Program-made: the position numbers and the translations under genes
Notes under the pieces: model-generated
The model's database searches: none
What the model was told of the DNA's origin: nothing
The model's input: the letters and a program-made list of their open reading frames with translations, nothing else
Part shown: positions 9,509 to 22,478 of the stretch, in pieces
Layout of the letters: each line of letters starts with the position of its first letter
How positions within the stretch are numbered: position 1 is the stretch's first letter
Assembly (NCBI RefSeq): GCF_010731715.1
Contig: NZ_AP022587.1
Span: 248,001-312,000 of the forward strand
Origin: Mycobacterium stomatepiae
GTDB taxonomy: Bacteria; Actinomycetota; Actinomycetes; Mycobacteriales; Mycobacteriaceae
Direction: 5' to 3'
DNA: 64,000 nt

Positions 9509-9540
9509 GGTCCGGCTTCGCCGTCGGCGATACTGAAGCG

Positions 9541-10353
9541 GTGAGCCCGGCCGCCCCCAAAACGCGCAATGAGATGACTGACGCCGAATTGGCCGCCGAT
9601 CTCGCCGCCGACGCGGGGGAACTGCTGCTGAAGGTGCGTGAGGAGGTCGGGTTCGGCCATCCCTGGATGCTCGGCGACGCCGGCGACAGCCTGGCCAACG
9701 AGTTGATCCTGCGCCGGCTGCGGGCCGAGCGTCCCGACGATGCGGTGCTCAGCGAGGAAGCCTACGACGACCTCGAGCGGCTCAAGCACGACCGGGTCTG
9801 GATCATCGACCCGGTGGACGGCACCCGCGAGTTCTCCACTCCCGGGCGTGACGACTGGGCGGTACACATCGCGCTGTGGCAGCGCTCCTCCACCGGCCAG
9901 CCCGAAAAGAATGGCGAAATCACCGACGCCGCAGTCTCTTTACCCGCGCGCGACAACATCGTGTATCGCAGTGACACCGTAAACGACAGCCAGGCCCGGG
10001 TCGGGATTCCGCACACACTGCGGATCGCCGTCAGCGCCACCCGGCCACCGGCCGTGCTGCACCGTATCCGGCAGTCGCTGGCGATCCAGCCGGTGGGGAT
10101 CGGCTCGGCGGGCGCCAAAGCGATGGCCATCATCGACGGCGACGTCGACGCCTACCTGCACGCCGGCGGCCAATGGGAGTGGGATTCGGCCGCGCCGGCC
10201 GGGGTGGTGATGGCCGCGGGCATGCACGCGTCACGGCTGGACGGCTCGCCGATGCGCTACAACCAGGAAGATCCGTACCTACCCGACTTCGTGATGTGTC
10301 GTGCGGAGGTGGCGCCGATCTTGCTCGGCGCCATCCGCGACGCATGGCGCTAA
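9541..10353 (+). CDS. cysQ: 3'(2'),5'-bisphosphate nucleotidase CysQ
   Basis: A Mg-dependent phosphatase that removes the 3'-phosphate from PAP/PAPS and so supports sulfate assimilation; the M. tuberculosis enzyme also has inositol- and fructose-bisphosphatase activity. The Li-sensitive phosphatase motifs are present: SEEAYDD (Glu), the [12 protein letters not shown] signature near residue 87, and [11 protein letters not shown] near the C terminus. At 270 residues it matches Rv2131c. The GTG at 9541 gives VSPAAPK, as in the M. tuberculosis start. It follows the SCO1664 gene by 32 bases and precedes mshC. Confidence 0.95.
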   Translation: MSPAAPKTRNEMTDAELAADLAADAGELLLKVREEVGFGHPWMLGDAGDSLANELILRRLRAERPDDAVLSEEAYDDLERLKHDRVWIIDPVDGTREFSTPGRDDWAVHIALWQRSSTGQPEKNGEITDAAVSLPARDNIVYRSDTVNDSQARVGIPHTLRIAVSATRPPAVLHRIRQSLAIQPVGIGSAGAKAMAIIDGDVDAYLHAGGQWEWDSAAPAGVVMAAGMHASRLDGSPMRYNQEDPYLPDFVMCRAEVAPILLGAIRDAWR

Positions 10354-10423
10354 CCGGCCCGGCCTAGCCTGGATTGCCCGCCTTCTCAGCCGCCCGCTGC
10401 GCGGGCCGCATCGTCGGCGGGCC

Positions 10424-10429
10424 TAGAGT
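10424..10429 (+). promoter_or_regulatory. -10 hexamer of a leaderless mshC promoter
   Basis: TAGAGT (TANNNT) ends 7 bases before the mshC ATG and there is no Shine-Dalgarno sequence. That spacing is typical for mycobacterial leaderless transcripts, whose first base is the A of ATG. The -35 element is not obvious. Confidence 0.6.
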
Positions 10430-10436
10430 CGACAGC

Positions 10437-11681
10437 ATGCAGTCGTGGTCTCCCGCACGGGTTCCGGTGGTGCCCGGACGCGGCCCGGAACTACGGCTCT
10501 ACGACACCTCCGACCGCCAGGTCCGGCCCGTAGCGGCGGGACCCACCGCGACCATGTACGTCTGCGGCATCACCCCGTACGACGCCACGCATCTGGGACA
10601 CGCGGCGACCTATCTGGCGTTCGACCTGGTGCACCGGCTGTGGCGAGATCTGGGGCACGACGTGCACTACGTGCAGAACGTCACCGACGTCGACGATCCG
10701 CTGTTCGAGCGGGCCAGACGCGACGGCATCGACTGGCGTGAACTCGGCGACCGCGAGGTGGCGCTGTTCCGTGCGGACATGACCGCGCTGCGGGTGTTGC
10801 CGCCGCGCGAGTACGTGGGGGCGACCGAAGCCATTGCCGAAGTCGTGGAGCTCGTCGAGAAGATGCTGGCGTCCGGGGCGGCGTACGTCGTCGACCCGGA
10901 AATCGGGGAGTATCCGGGCGTCTACTACCGCGCGGACGCCACACCGCAGTTCGGCTATGAGTCCGGCTACGACCGCGACACCATGCTGCGGCTGTTCGCC
11001 GAGCGCGGTGGCGACCCGGACCGCGCCGGCAAGACCGACCAACTCGACGCGCTGCTGTGGCGCGCCGAGCGGCCCGGGGAGCCGAGCTGGCCGTCACCGT
11101 TCGGCCCCGGCCGGCCCGGCTGGCACGTCGAATGCGCGGCGATCGCGCTCAGCCGCATCGGCAGCGGCCTCGACATTCAGGGCGGCGGCACCGATTTGAT
11201 CTTCCCGCATCACGAGTTCACCGCCGCGCATGCCGAATGTGTAAGGGGCGAAAGGCGATTCGCTCGGCACTACGTGCACGCCGGGATGATCGGCTGGGAC
11301 GGGCACAAGATGTCGAAGAGCCGCGGGAACCTGGTGCTGGTGTCGGGGCTGCGCGCGCAGGGCGTCGAGCCGGCGGCGATTCGGCTCGGCCTGCTGGCCG
11401 GGCACTATCGCGCGGACCGGTCCTGGAGCCAGCAGCTGCTCGACGAGTCGGCCGCGCGGCTGCAGCGCTGGCGCACCGCGACGACGCTACCCGCCGGTCC
11501 GGATGCGACCGACGTCATCGCCCGGGTGCGCAAGTACTTGGCCGACGATCTCGATAGTCCCAAAGCCATTGCGGCACTTGATGGTTGGACTGCTGACGTG
11601 CTCGAGTACGGCGGACACGACGAGGAAGCGCCCAAGCTGGTGGCCACCGTGATCGATGCGCTACTCGGCGTGGAACTGTAA
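10437..11681 (+). CDS. mshC: L-cysteine:1D-myo-inosityl 2-amino-2-deoxy-alpha-D-glucopyranoside ligase
   Basis: Ligates Cys to GlcN-Ins using ATP, the third enzymatic step of mycothiol synthesis. It is a cysteinyl-tRNA synthetase paralogue of 414 residues, identical in length to M. tuberculosis MshC. The motifs are the Zn-site [19 protein letters not shown] (including the HIGH-like HLGH), WHVECAA with the Zn-binding Cys, [12 protein letters not shown], and KMSKSRGN as the KMSKS loop. The anticodon-binding domain of CysS is absent, as expected. The ATG at 10437 is chosen by homology and by the leaderless -10; the frame is open to 10374. Confidence 0.97.
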   Translation: MQSWSPARVPVVPGRGPELRLYDTSDRQVRPVAAGPTATMYVCGITPYDATHLGHAATYLAFDLVHRLWRDLGHDVHYVQNVTDVDDPLFERARRDGIDWRELGDREVALFRADMTALRVLPPREYVGATEAIAEVVELVEKMLASGAAYVVDPEIGEYPGVYYRADATPQFGYESGYDRDTMLRLFAERGGDPDRAGKTDQLDALLWRAERPGEPSWPSPFGPGRPGWHVECAAIALSRIGSGLDIQGGGTDLIFPHHEFTAAHAECVRGERRFARHYVHAGMIGWDGHKMSKSRGNLVLVSGLRAQGVEPAAIRLGLLAGHYRADRSWSQQLLDESAARLQRWRTATTLPAGPDATDVIARVRKYLADDLDSPKAIAALDGWTADVLEYGGHDEEAPKLVATVIDALLGVEL

Positions 11682-11706
11682 TCGCTGCGAAAGGTAGTAG
11701 ACGGCC

Positions 11707-12587
11707 GTGACATCACTGCAAGACAAAGTCGTTCTGATCACCGGAGGCGCGCGCGGAATCGGCGCTGAGGTCGCGCGCCGGTTGCGCGCCTTGGGGCCAA
11801 ACTCGTCCTGACCGACCTCGACAAGGCCGCGCTCGACACGATCGCCGTCGAACTCGGCGGCGACGAGCAGGTGCTGACCGCGGTCGCCGATGTGCGCGAT
11901 CTGCCCGCCATGCAGGCCGTCGTCGACAACGCGGTGGCACGCTTCGGCGGTCTCGATGTCGCGGTGGCCAACGCCGGCATCGCCAGCTACGGGTCGGTGT
12001 TGCAGGTCGACCCCGAGGCCTTCAAGCGGGTGCTGGACGTCAACCTGCTGGGCGTCTTTCACACCGCCCGCGCCGCGCTGCCCGCGCTGATCGAGCGGCG
12101 CGGCTACCTGCTGATCGTCTCGTCGCTGGCCGCGTTCGCGGCGGCCCCGGGGATGGCGTCCTACGACGTGTCCAAGGCCGGTAATGAGCATCTGGCCAAC
12201 GCGCTGCGCCTCGAGGTCGGCCATCGCGGCGTCGGCGTCGGTGTGGCGCACATGTCCTGGATCGACACGGCGCTGGTGCGCGACACCAAGTCGGACCTGG
12301 CCTCGTTCGGCGACTTCCTCAAGGCGCTGCCCTGGCCGTTGAGCAAGACCACCTCGGTGGACAAGTGCGCGACGGCCTTCGTCAAAGGCATCGAGGGCCG
12401 CAAGGCCCGCGTCTATTGCCCGGGCTGGGTGGTCGCATTCCGCTGGCTCAAGCCTTTGATGTCCAGTGCCGTCGGTGAACTTCCCGTTCGCAGAACTTCC
12501 GCCCAACTGGTGACCCAGATGGATGCCGAGGTCGCCGCACTCGGGCGGTCGACGAGTGCTTACAACGAGGACCTGGGCAAGGCCTAA
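11707..12587 (+). pseudogene. Short-chain dehydrogenase/reductase (Rv2129c-like), frameshifted
   Basis: The GTG at 11707 opens a normal SDR N terminus with the cofactor motif LITGGARGIG. The frame ends at a TGA (11809) just after RLRALG. The continuation, AKLVLTDLDKAALD, then VANAGIASYG (NAG motif) and SYDVSKAGNEHLA (YxxxK catalytic pair), lies one base out of frame and runs to 12587. Adding one G to the run at 11793-11796 (TTGGGGCC) would restore an SDR of about 293 residues. This is either a true one-base deletion or a homopolymer sequencing error. It follows mshC by 25 bases and meets ansP1 tail to tail. Confidence 0.85.
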
Positions 12588-12588
12588 C

Positions 12589-14028
12589 TCACCAGCGCGC
12601 GGCGGACGCCGCCACCCGCTTACGCACCAGGAACCAACCCCCGATCAGCGCCGGGACGATGACGATCAACGCGGCGACGCTCGAGGTGCCGGCGGGCTCG
12701 TCGAATGCCATCAGCACCACAATGCCGACCAGGAAAACCAAGGTGATGTAGCCGCTGTAGGGCGTGAACGGCATCCGGAAGCCGGGGCGCTGCAGGGCCC
12801 CCTCTTGTGTCCGCTTGTAGAACCGAAGCTGACACAGCACGATCATTCCCCAGGACGCGATGATGCCCAAAGCGGCGTCGTGCAGCACGATTTCGAAGGC
12901 TTCACCGGGGTTGAAGGCGTTGAGCGCGATACCGCCGAGGCAGATGACGGCGGTCATGGCGATACCCCCATAGGGCACACCGCGTTTCGTCATTCGCATC
13001 GCGAATGTCGGGCCGCTGCCGCTCACCGCCAGCGAATGCATGACGCGGCCGGTCGAATAGAGCCCGGCGTTCAGGCTGGACAGCGCCGCGGTGAGGACCA
13101 CGATGTTCATCAGATCACCGGCCCCGTGGAAACCAATATTGGAAAAAAACGTGACGAACGGGCTTTCGCCTTTCTTGTAGGCGGTGTAGGGCAGCAGCAG
13201 CCCCAGCAGCAAGACCGATCCGACATAGAAGATTGCGACGCGGAGGATCACCGAGTTGATCGCGCGCGGCATGATCTTCTCCGGCTCGGCGGTCTCGCCG
13301 GCGGCAATGCCCACCAATTCCACACCGGCGTAAGCGAATACCACTCCGGAGGCCGTCACCAGTAGCGGTACCACACCGGTCGGGACCAGGCCGCCATGGG
13401 AGTCCCAGATGCCGGGTCCGGTCTCATGCCCGTCGATGTGGAATCGCCCGGCCAGGAACACAATTCCCACGATCAGGAAGGCGACCAGTGCCACCACCTT
13501 GATCAGCGCCGCCCAGAATTCGAACTCGCCGAACCATTCGACGGAGATCAGGTTCATCGACAGCACCGCCACCAACGCGATGAGCGCGAGCACCCACTGC
13601 GGGATCGGCCCGAACGCGGCCCAGTGATGCAGGTAGGTGGCGATCGCGGTGGTGTCGACGATCGACGTCATCGCCCAGTTCAGGAAGTACATCCAGCCGA
13701 CGGCGTAAGCGGCCTTCTCGCCGAAGAATTCGCGCGCGTAGGACACGAACGAACCCGACGACGGGCGGTGCAGCACCAGCTCGCCGAGGGCCCGCAGCAT
13801 GAAGAACACGAAGATCCCGCAGAACGCGTACACCAGGAAAAGCCCGGGGCCGGCCTTGACGAGTCGGCCGCTGGCGCCGAGGAAAAGCCCGGTTCCGATT
13901 GCGCCGCCGATCGCGATCATCTGCAGCTGCCGGGGCTTGAGCCCCTTGTGGTAGCCGGCTTCTTCGTTGAGGGTGGCGGGTGGCTCCGCGCCCGGTTCGG
14001 GCTCGGGCGTATCGGGCACGGCGGCCAT
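12589..14028 (-). CDS. ansP1: L-asparagine permease
   Basis: An APC/AAT-family amino-acid transporter of 479 residues with about 12 membrane segments. The family opening [23 protein letters not shown] is present at residues 31-53, followed by [25 protein letters not shown] and a [12 protein letters not shown] loop. In M. tuberculosis AnsP1 (Rv2127) imports aspartate and AnsP2 imports asparagine, so the substrate could be Asp despite the name. The cytoplasmic N-terminal tail is Pro/Glu rich. The ATG is at 14028. It is convergent with the SDR pseudogene, one base between the stops. Confidence 0.92.
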   Translation of the reverse strand: MAAVPDTPEPEPGAEPPATLNEEAGYHKGLKPRQLQMIAIGGAIGTGLFLGASGRLVKAGPGLFLVYAFCGIFVFFMLRALGELVLHRPSSGSFVSYAREFFGEKAAYAVGWMYFLNWAMTSIVDTTAIATYLHHWAAFGPIPQWVLALIALVAVLSMNLISVEWFGEFEFWAALIKVVALVAFLIVGIVFLAGRFHIDGHETGPGIWDSHGGLVPTGVVPLLVTASGVVFAYAGVELVGIAAGETAEPEKIMPRAINSVILRVAIFYVGSVLLLGLLLPYTAYKKGESPFVTFFSNIGFHGAGDLMNIVVLTAALSSLNAGLYSTGRVMHSLAVSGSGPTFAMRMTKRGVPYGGIAMTAVICLGGIALNAFNPGEAFEIVLHDAALGIIASWGMIVLCQLRFYKRTQEGALQRPGFRMPFTPYSGYITLVFLVGIVVLMAFDEPAGTSSVAALIVIVPALIGGWFLVRKRVAASAARW

Positions 14029-14155
14029 GGTGGATCCAATCGTCGTCGTTCGCCCAACCCGCTGGGCTGCCCCGGATCGGGTGCTGCTTATCCGGTTGGT
14101 TCGCCAGCGATCTTTTCGCAGTCGGCCGACGAGGGCAACAGGAGCAGACGCGCGG

Positions 14156-15043
14156 CTACCGGCCGAATCCGGGGCGACGACGGCGCAGGTAGCGCTCGAA
14201 CTCCGCGGCCAGCGCGTCGCCGTCGATCTTGCCCAGGGCTTCGTTCACATCGACCTCGGCGTCGCCGCGTTGCTCCAGCGACTGGACATATTCGGCCAGG
14301 TCCTCATCCTCGGCGGCCATCTCGGTGACCGCCAGCTCCCACTCCTCGGCCTGGGCCGGCAAATGGGCCAGCGGAACCTCGATGTCGAGCACATCCTCGA
14401 CGCGGCGCAGCAGGGCCACCGTCGCCTTCGGGTTCGGCGGGTGAGACACGTAATGCGGCACCGCGGCCCAGAACGTCACCGCGGGGATTCCGGCGGCCAC
14501 GCAGGCGTCCTGGAACACCCCGGCGATCCCGGTCGGTCCCTCGTAGCGGGTCTCCTGCAGGCCGAAACGTTCGGCGGACTCGGGGGAGTAGGCCGCACCG
14601 GAGACCGGCACCGGCCGCGTGTGCGGAGTGTCGGCCAGCAGCGCACCGAGGATCACGACCGTGTCGACGTTGAGCTTGTCGGCGATCGCGACCAGCTCGG
14701 CGCAGAACGTGCGCCAGCGCATGTTGGGCTCCACGCCGTGCATCAGCACGATGTCGCGGTCGCTGCCGGGGGGCCGGCAGTGGGTGATCCGCATCGCCGG
14801 CCACACCAGTTCGCGGGTCACGCCGTCGACCTGGCGGATGACCGGGCGATTCACCTGGTAGTCGTAGTACGCCTCGTCGTCGATCTCCACGATCGGGTGG
14901 GCTTCCCAGATCGCGTCGAGGTGCTCCAACGCGTCGCTGGCGGCGTCACCGGCGTCATTCCAGCCCTCGAACGCGGCCACAACAATCGTGTTGTGGAGGT
15001 CGGGGAGCGCAGAGGCTTCCGGGCCACGATCCGGCGGAGTCAC
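14156..15043 (-). CDS. PAC2 family protein (Rv2125-like)
   Basis: A 295-residue protein of the proteasome-assembly-chaperone-2-like family found widely in actinobacteria. Characteristic segments are [50 protein letters not shown] and the acidic C-terminal region. The GTG start is at 15043. It lies head to head with metH across a 396-base region and 127 bases from ansP1. Archaeal and eukaryotic relatives assist proteasome assembly, but no direct link to the mycobacterial proteasome genes 35 kb away has been shown; it may instead be a ligase-like enzyme. Confidence 0.88.
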   Translation of the reverse strand: MTPPDRGPEASALPDLHNTIVVAAFEGWNDAGDAASDALEHLDAIWEAHPIVEIDDEAYYDYQVNRPVIRQVDGVTRELVWPAMRITHCRPPGSDRDIVLMHGVEPNMRWRTFCAELVAIADKLNVDTVVILGALLADTPHTRPVPVSGAAYSPESAERFGLQETRYEGPTGIAGVFQDACVAAGIPAVTFWAAVPHYVSHPPNPKATVALLRRVEDVLDIEVPLAHLPAQAEEWELAVTEMAAEDEDLAEYVQSLEQRGDAEVDVNEALGKIDGDALAAEFERYLRRRRPGFGR

Positions 15044-15439
15044 AGAATCAGCCTAAGGCCTGCCCGCTCGGCGACGGGCCTCAGCTGCGCGGTGGCCAGC
15101 GCACCAGGGCATTTGCATAGAACGACTATCCTTGTGGCGTGATTGCTGCGAGCGCGCTCGACTCCACGACCGGCGTCGACGCGGTCAAGACGAAATAGGT
15201 TCGACTGCAATCTGGTTAGACTTGTTAACTACTACAGTGCCGACAGGATCCGCCAGCTGGTATTCAAGGGCAACGGTCGCCAAGCGGGTCGGGTCGAGCT
15301 GGGCGTCCAGACGTGGGGTGACGACGTAGACTTTTACGTCGAGAGGCGTTGCAACGGCTATTTGGCGGGTCCTGGGCCCGCCCGGTATCCGCCACGCTCG
15401 GCAGAGTCAAGGACGCCTTCCGTCATGGAAGGAATGCAT
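15044..15439 (+). promoter_or_regulatory. metH upstream region: promoter, mini-ORF and two stem-loops
   Basis: This 396-base stretch holds no recognisable protein gene. TATCCT (15127-15132) is a good -10 placed 6 bases before a GTG mini-ORF (15139-15198). Further down are the inverted repeats CGACGTA-6-TACGTCG (15322-15341) and GGCGGG-7-CCCGCC (15364-15382). GGAAGGA (15427-15433) is the ribosome binding site of metH. No canonical B12-box or SAM riboswitch core was seen. The structured leader of about 300 bases suggests post-initiation control. Confidence 0.45.
15139..15198 (+). CDS. 19-codon leaderless mini-ORF in the metH leader
   Basis: GTG ATT GCT ... AAA TAG encodes [19 protein letters not shown]. 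It is included because a -10-like TATCCT lies exactly where a leaderless start expects it, which means transcripts beginning there would be translated at once. It contains no methionine or cysteine run that would suggest classical attenuation. It may be a regulatory upstream ORF or the relic of a lost gene. Confidence 0.3.
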   Translation: MIAASALDSTTGVDAVKTK

Positions 15440-19189
<3,750 letters not shown>

Positions 19190-19227
19190 GCCTTAAGCTC
19201 AAGGGAACATTCGGGGGAGGGATGTTC

Positions 19228-19485
19228 ATGCTGGAGCAAGAGTTGAATCGCGTCGCCGTTATCGCTGCGGAAGCCGTCGACGTCACGGTACTGCATGTCC
19301 GGCGCATCGCGGCGGAGCTGGGCACCGCGCTTGACCGGACCAAGCGCGAAGTCAGCGACTTAGCCTGGGACTATACCGAATTGGCGGGAAGCGTGCGGCG
19401 CAGCAGCAGCGTGATCAGCGCGGCGACCGATCAGCACGTTGCCGACGTGATCTCGATCGACCTGCGTCGCCGGCAGGCCAACTGA
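19228..19485 (+). CDS. Small hypothetical protein
   Basis: An 85-residue helical protein (MLEQELNRVAVI...) with no recognised domain. Spaced hydrophobics (VAVIAAEAVDVTVLHVRRIAAEL) suggest a helical bundle or coiled coil. The ATG at 19228 is chosen because GGAGG sits 7 bases upstream; an ATG at 19222 is too close to it. It follows metH by 38 bases on the same strand and is convergent with the GH77 gene, two bases apart. It marks the left boundary of the block that separates metH from the PPE37/his region. Confidence 0.6.
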   Translation: MLEQELNRVAVIAAEAVDVTVLHVRRIAAELGTALDRTKREVSDLAWDYTELAGSVRRSSSVISAATDQHVADVISIDLRRRQAN

Positions 19486-19487
19486 GT

Positions 19488-21479
19488 TCAGCCGCGAGCG
19501 TCTGCCCGGAAAATGGCCGTGATCTCAGCGACTCGCGGATCGTCTCGCAGTTGTTCGAGCGTCTGCGGCAGCGGCAACCGCCAGTTCGGATACTCGTCGA
19601 TGGTGCCGGGCAGGTTGGGTTGTCGCGGTTCGGCCACGACGTCATACGGCGAGATCAGTTTGAGCCGGCTCGGGGTCGCCGCCAGGTAGCGATGCATTGC
19701 CGAGATAATTGCCGTCTCGTTCGGATCGGCGGGCAGTAGCCCTTCGGATCGCAGTAGGTCGAGCCACTCTGCTTTTTCTTTAGCGGCCGAGGCTTGCTCA
19801 GCCGGCACTTCCACGAGCAGGCCGAGATCCGCACGAACCCGAACATGCTCAGCACGAAAGAAACCCGCCGCCGTGGGCAGGTCGTGTGTCGACAGGCTAG
19901 CGGCCGCCTGCGTCGGCCACTTCGATGCGGGCAGCAGCGGTTGTTCGGGGATGGACTCGTCACGGGTAAACCAGGACACCGCGCAACCCAGCATGCCGTT
20001 GTCGCTCAGCGCCTCGGTGACTTCTGGCTCTACAGTGCCCAAGTCCTCGCCGACGACGATCGCGCCAGCCCGGTGTGCTTCCAGCGCGAGCACCGCAAGC
20101 ATCACTTCCGCGTCGTAGTGCACGTAGGTACCGCGGTCGGGGGTATCGCCCGGAGGGATCCACCACAGCCGCCACAAACCCGCGACATGGTCGATTCGCA
20201 AGCCGTCAGCATGAATAAGTATGGCGCGCAACATGTCTCGCAGCGCAGCGTATCCGGTGACCGCGAGCCGGTCCGGCCGCCACGGCGGTAGTCCCCAATC
20301 CTGGCCTCGCGGGGTGAAGTTGTCGGGAGGAGCGCCCACGTGTACTCCCGCCGCCAGTACGTGCGCCAGCGCCCACGAGTCGGCGCCATCGGAATCGACG
20401 CCTACCGGCAGGTCGTGCAGAACCCCGAGTGCCATCCCGGCGTTGCGCGCGGTGCCGCGCACCGCGGCGAGTTGCTGCGCGCACTGCGCTTGCACCCACG
20501 CGTGAAACGCGATTCGTGGCGCCAGCTCCTGGCGCGCCGCGACGACTGCTGGCCCGTTGACATCTCGTAACGCCTCGGGCCACTTCGACCAGCGCCCGCC
20601 GTGCCGTTCAGCCAGCGCGCAATACGTGGCCCAATCCCGCAACCCGGTTGCCGAGGGTGATTCCTCCAGCGGGCTCGGCCGGCTTTCGCTGCGCCAGAGT
20701 AATTCCAGCGCCGCGCGCTTGGCCGCCCAGACCAGGTCATGGTCGACCCGCTCGGTATCGGGAGCAACGCGGAGCGCATCCACTTCCGCACGGGTCTGCG
20801 GATCAGCCCGAAGGTAAGCGTCAAGATCCACGATGCGCAGCGCCAGAGGGTTGGCGAATCGTCTGCTGGACGGTGTGTACGGCGACGGCTGCACCGGGTG
20901 CGTCGGTCCGGGTGCATTCAGCGGGTTGAGCAGGACTGCGCCCGCCCGGTGCTCGGCGGCGGTCCAGTCGATGAACTCGCGCAAGTCCCCTAAATCCCCG
21001 ATGCCCCACGATCTCTGGGAGCGCAGCGCATAGAGCTGCAGCATCCATCCCCAGGTGGTCGGGGTCTGGGGCACCCGGGGTGGGGCCGCGACCAGGGTGG
21101 CCTGCTTGCCGTCGTGGGTGTGCAGTTGGTACCAGCCGGGTGACAGATCTGCGGGCAATTCGTTGCGTAGCTCGCGTTCTGCTCCGTCTTCGCCGACCAA
21201 GTTCACCGCGCCGGGAAAGGGACGAGGGCGACCGTCCACGCGGATGGCGACCGTCGGCGCCAAGGCCCTTTCGTGCTCGGCGAGTTTGTCCAATTCGTGA
21301 CGCCGGTCAGCGTCGGTGGCAGCTTCCACTTCCAGCAGGGCAAGCACTTTGACCACCACGTCGGCATCGACCTCAACCGGCTCACGCCGCTCATTGCGGT
21401 AAAAGGTCGCCAGCCCATGGGCTTTGGCGAGTCGGCACAGATCGTCGGGAATCGGGTACACGACCGGGGGTGTACCCAC
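19488..21479 (-). CDS. malQ: GH77 4-alpha-glucanotransferase (amylomaltase)
   Basis: Disproportionates alpha-1,4-glucans. GH77 motifs are clear: LYALRSQRSWGIGDLGDL, SPYTPSSRRFANPL, the nucleophile region GLRIDHVAGLWRLWW, the acid/base GEDLGTVEPEV, and STHDLPTAAGF. At 663 residues it is shorter than H37Rv MalQ (Rv1781c, about 724) and differs throughout, mainly in the N-terminal accessory region, so it seems a distinct type rather than the direct orthologue. The GTG start is at 21479. The methyltransferase gene lies 38 bases upstream on the same strand and may be cotranscribed. Confidence 0.9.
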   Translation of the reverse strand: MGTPPVVYPIPDDLCRLAKAHGLATFYRNERREPVEVDADVVVKVLALLEVEAATDADRRHELDKLAEHERALAPTVAIRVDGRPRPFPGAVNLVGEDGAERELRNELPADLSPGWYQLHTHDGKQATLVAAPPRVPQTPTTWGWMLQLYALRSQRSWGIGDLGDLREFIDWTAAEHRAGAVLLNPLNAPGPTHPVQPSPYTPSSRRFANPLALRIVDLDAYLRADPQTRAEVDALRVAPDTERVDHDLVWAAKRAALELLWRSESRPSPLEESPSATGLRDWATYCALAERHGGRWSKWPEALRDVNGPAVVAARQELAPRIAFHAWVQAQCAQQLAAVRGTARNAGMALGVLHDLPVGVDSDGADSWALAHVLAAGVHVGAPPDNFTPRGQDWGLPPWRPDRLAVTGYAALRDMLRAILIHADGLRIDHVAGLWRLWWIPPGDTPDRGTYVHYDAEVMLAVLALEAHRAGAIVVGEDLGTVEPEVTEALSDNGMLGCAVSWFTRDESIPEQPLLPASKWPTQAAASLSTHDLPTAAGFFRAEHVRVRADLGLLVEVPAEQASAAKEKAEWLDLLRSEGLLPADPNETAIISAMHRYLAATPSRLKLISPYDVVAEPRQPNLPGTIDEYPNWRLPLPQTLEQLRDDPRVAEITAIFRADARG

Positions 21480-21517
21480 GCTGGCTCCGCTTACACAGTG
21501 CGGGCGTCCCAGGTGGT

Positions 21518-22417
21518 TCAGCCCAGCACGGCCGACAGATAACCGGAGGACCCGCCGAACGAGGCCAGCTCGTCTTGAGGAAGCTGAAAACCGTTGGCGG
21601 AGAACGCTTGTTTAGTTGTCAGAATGTCCACCCGCCAACCGCGCTCGCTGAGGTACTCGCCGGCGCTGTTGCGATCCCCGGTGTAGAACAGTTCGGCCAG
21701 ATTGATCTTGGAGCCGATGCGCCGCGACCGCTCGGTGAGCTTCTCCGCCCAATCCGCCGGAATGCTGCGAAAGTCCATGTGCTCGCAAGCGATCCGGCTG
21801 CCCGGCGCCGAGAGCATGACGACGTTGTCGAACAATCGGTCCTGCGCCTCCGGTGGCAGGTAGACCAGCAGGCCTTCGGCGCTCCACGCGGTCGGCTTCG
21901 AGGGATCGAACCCCGAGCCGACAAGTGCGGCGGGCCAATCTTCGCGCAGGTCGATCGCGACGGTGCGACGTTGCGCGGGCGGCTTTGCGCCCAGGTCGGC
22001 CAGCGTGCGGGTCTTGAATTCGATCACCTCGGGCTGGTCGATCTCGTAGACCACGGTGTCGGCCGGCCATGGCAGCCGGTACGCCCGGGTGTCCAGACCG
22101 GACGCCAGAATCACGGCCTGCCGGATGCCCGCGTCCGTGGCTTGGGTGAAGAAGTCGTCGAAGTACCGGGTGCGCACGGTGATCTGCTCGAGCACGGCTT
22201 TGCGGTTCATCACGGGATCGTTTGTGTCGCCGAGCTTTCCGTCGATCAGCTTGACGAAGGTATCGCTGCCCACCGCGCGCACCAGGGGATCGGCCCAGGG
22301 GTCGTTCAGCAGCGGCTCCGGTCCTTGCGACGCCATCGCGCGCTGGGCCGCGACCGCGGTCGCCGTCGCTCCCACGCTGGACGCCAAATCCCAGCTGTCA
22401 TTCTCGGTGCGCGCCAT
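21518..22417 (-). CDS. SAM-dependent methyltransferase, mycobacterial TIGR00027 family
   Basis: A 299-residue member of the large mycobacterial family of putative S-adenosylmethionine-dependent methyltransferases related to leucine carboxyl methyltransferases. The N terminus [21 protein letters not shown] is the family signature. The SAM-binding motif is [14 protein letters not shown], followed by [12 protein letters not shown] and [19 protein letters not shown]. The ATG is at 22417. A 17-base palindrome lies 25-41 bases before the start. Substrates of this family are largely unknown. Confidence 0.9.
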   Translation of the reverse strand: MARTENDSWDLASSVGATATAVAAQRAMASQGPEPLLNDPWADPLVRAVGSDTFVKLIDGKLGDTNDPVMNRKAVLEQITVRTRYFDDFFTQATDAGIRQAVILASGLDTRAYRLPWPADTVVYEIDQPEVIEFKTRTLADLGAKPPAQRRTVAIDLREDWPAALVGSGFDPSKPTAWSAEGLLVYLPPEAQDRLFDNVVMLSAPGSRIACEHMDFRSIPADWAEKLTERSRRIGSKINLAELFYTGDRNSAGEYLSERGWRVDILTTKQAFSANGFQLPQDELASFGGSSGYLSAVLG

Positions 22418-22441
22418 GGCTTCCCCATCTCCGCATTAGTT

Positions 22442-22458
22442 AGGTGACTTAATCACCT
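22442..22458. promoter_or_regulatory. Palindrome upstream of the methyltransferase gene, candidate operator
   Basis: AGGTGA-CTTAA-TCACCT is a perfect 6-base inverted repeat with a 5-base centre, placed 25-41 bases before the methyltransferase start and 21 bases beyond the end of the MPT64-like gene. The symmetry and position suit a TetR/MarR-type operator. It lacks a T-run, so it is a poor terminator candidate. Confidence 0.45.
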
Positions 22459-22478
22459 TCACTGTACGCAGCGGGCCG

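Noticed and set aside
13396..14328. A plus-strand open frame opposite ansP1.
   Set aside because: His/Asp/Arg-rich shadow translation; the membrane helices of AnsP1 on the other strand are clear.
15200..15260. ACAGTGCCGACAGGATCC in the metH leader looks faintly like a cobalamin riboswitch B12 box.
   Set aside because: The match is short, the order and spacing of the other conserved blocks are missing, and the downstream stem-loops do not fit the cobalamin core.
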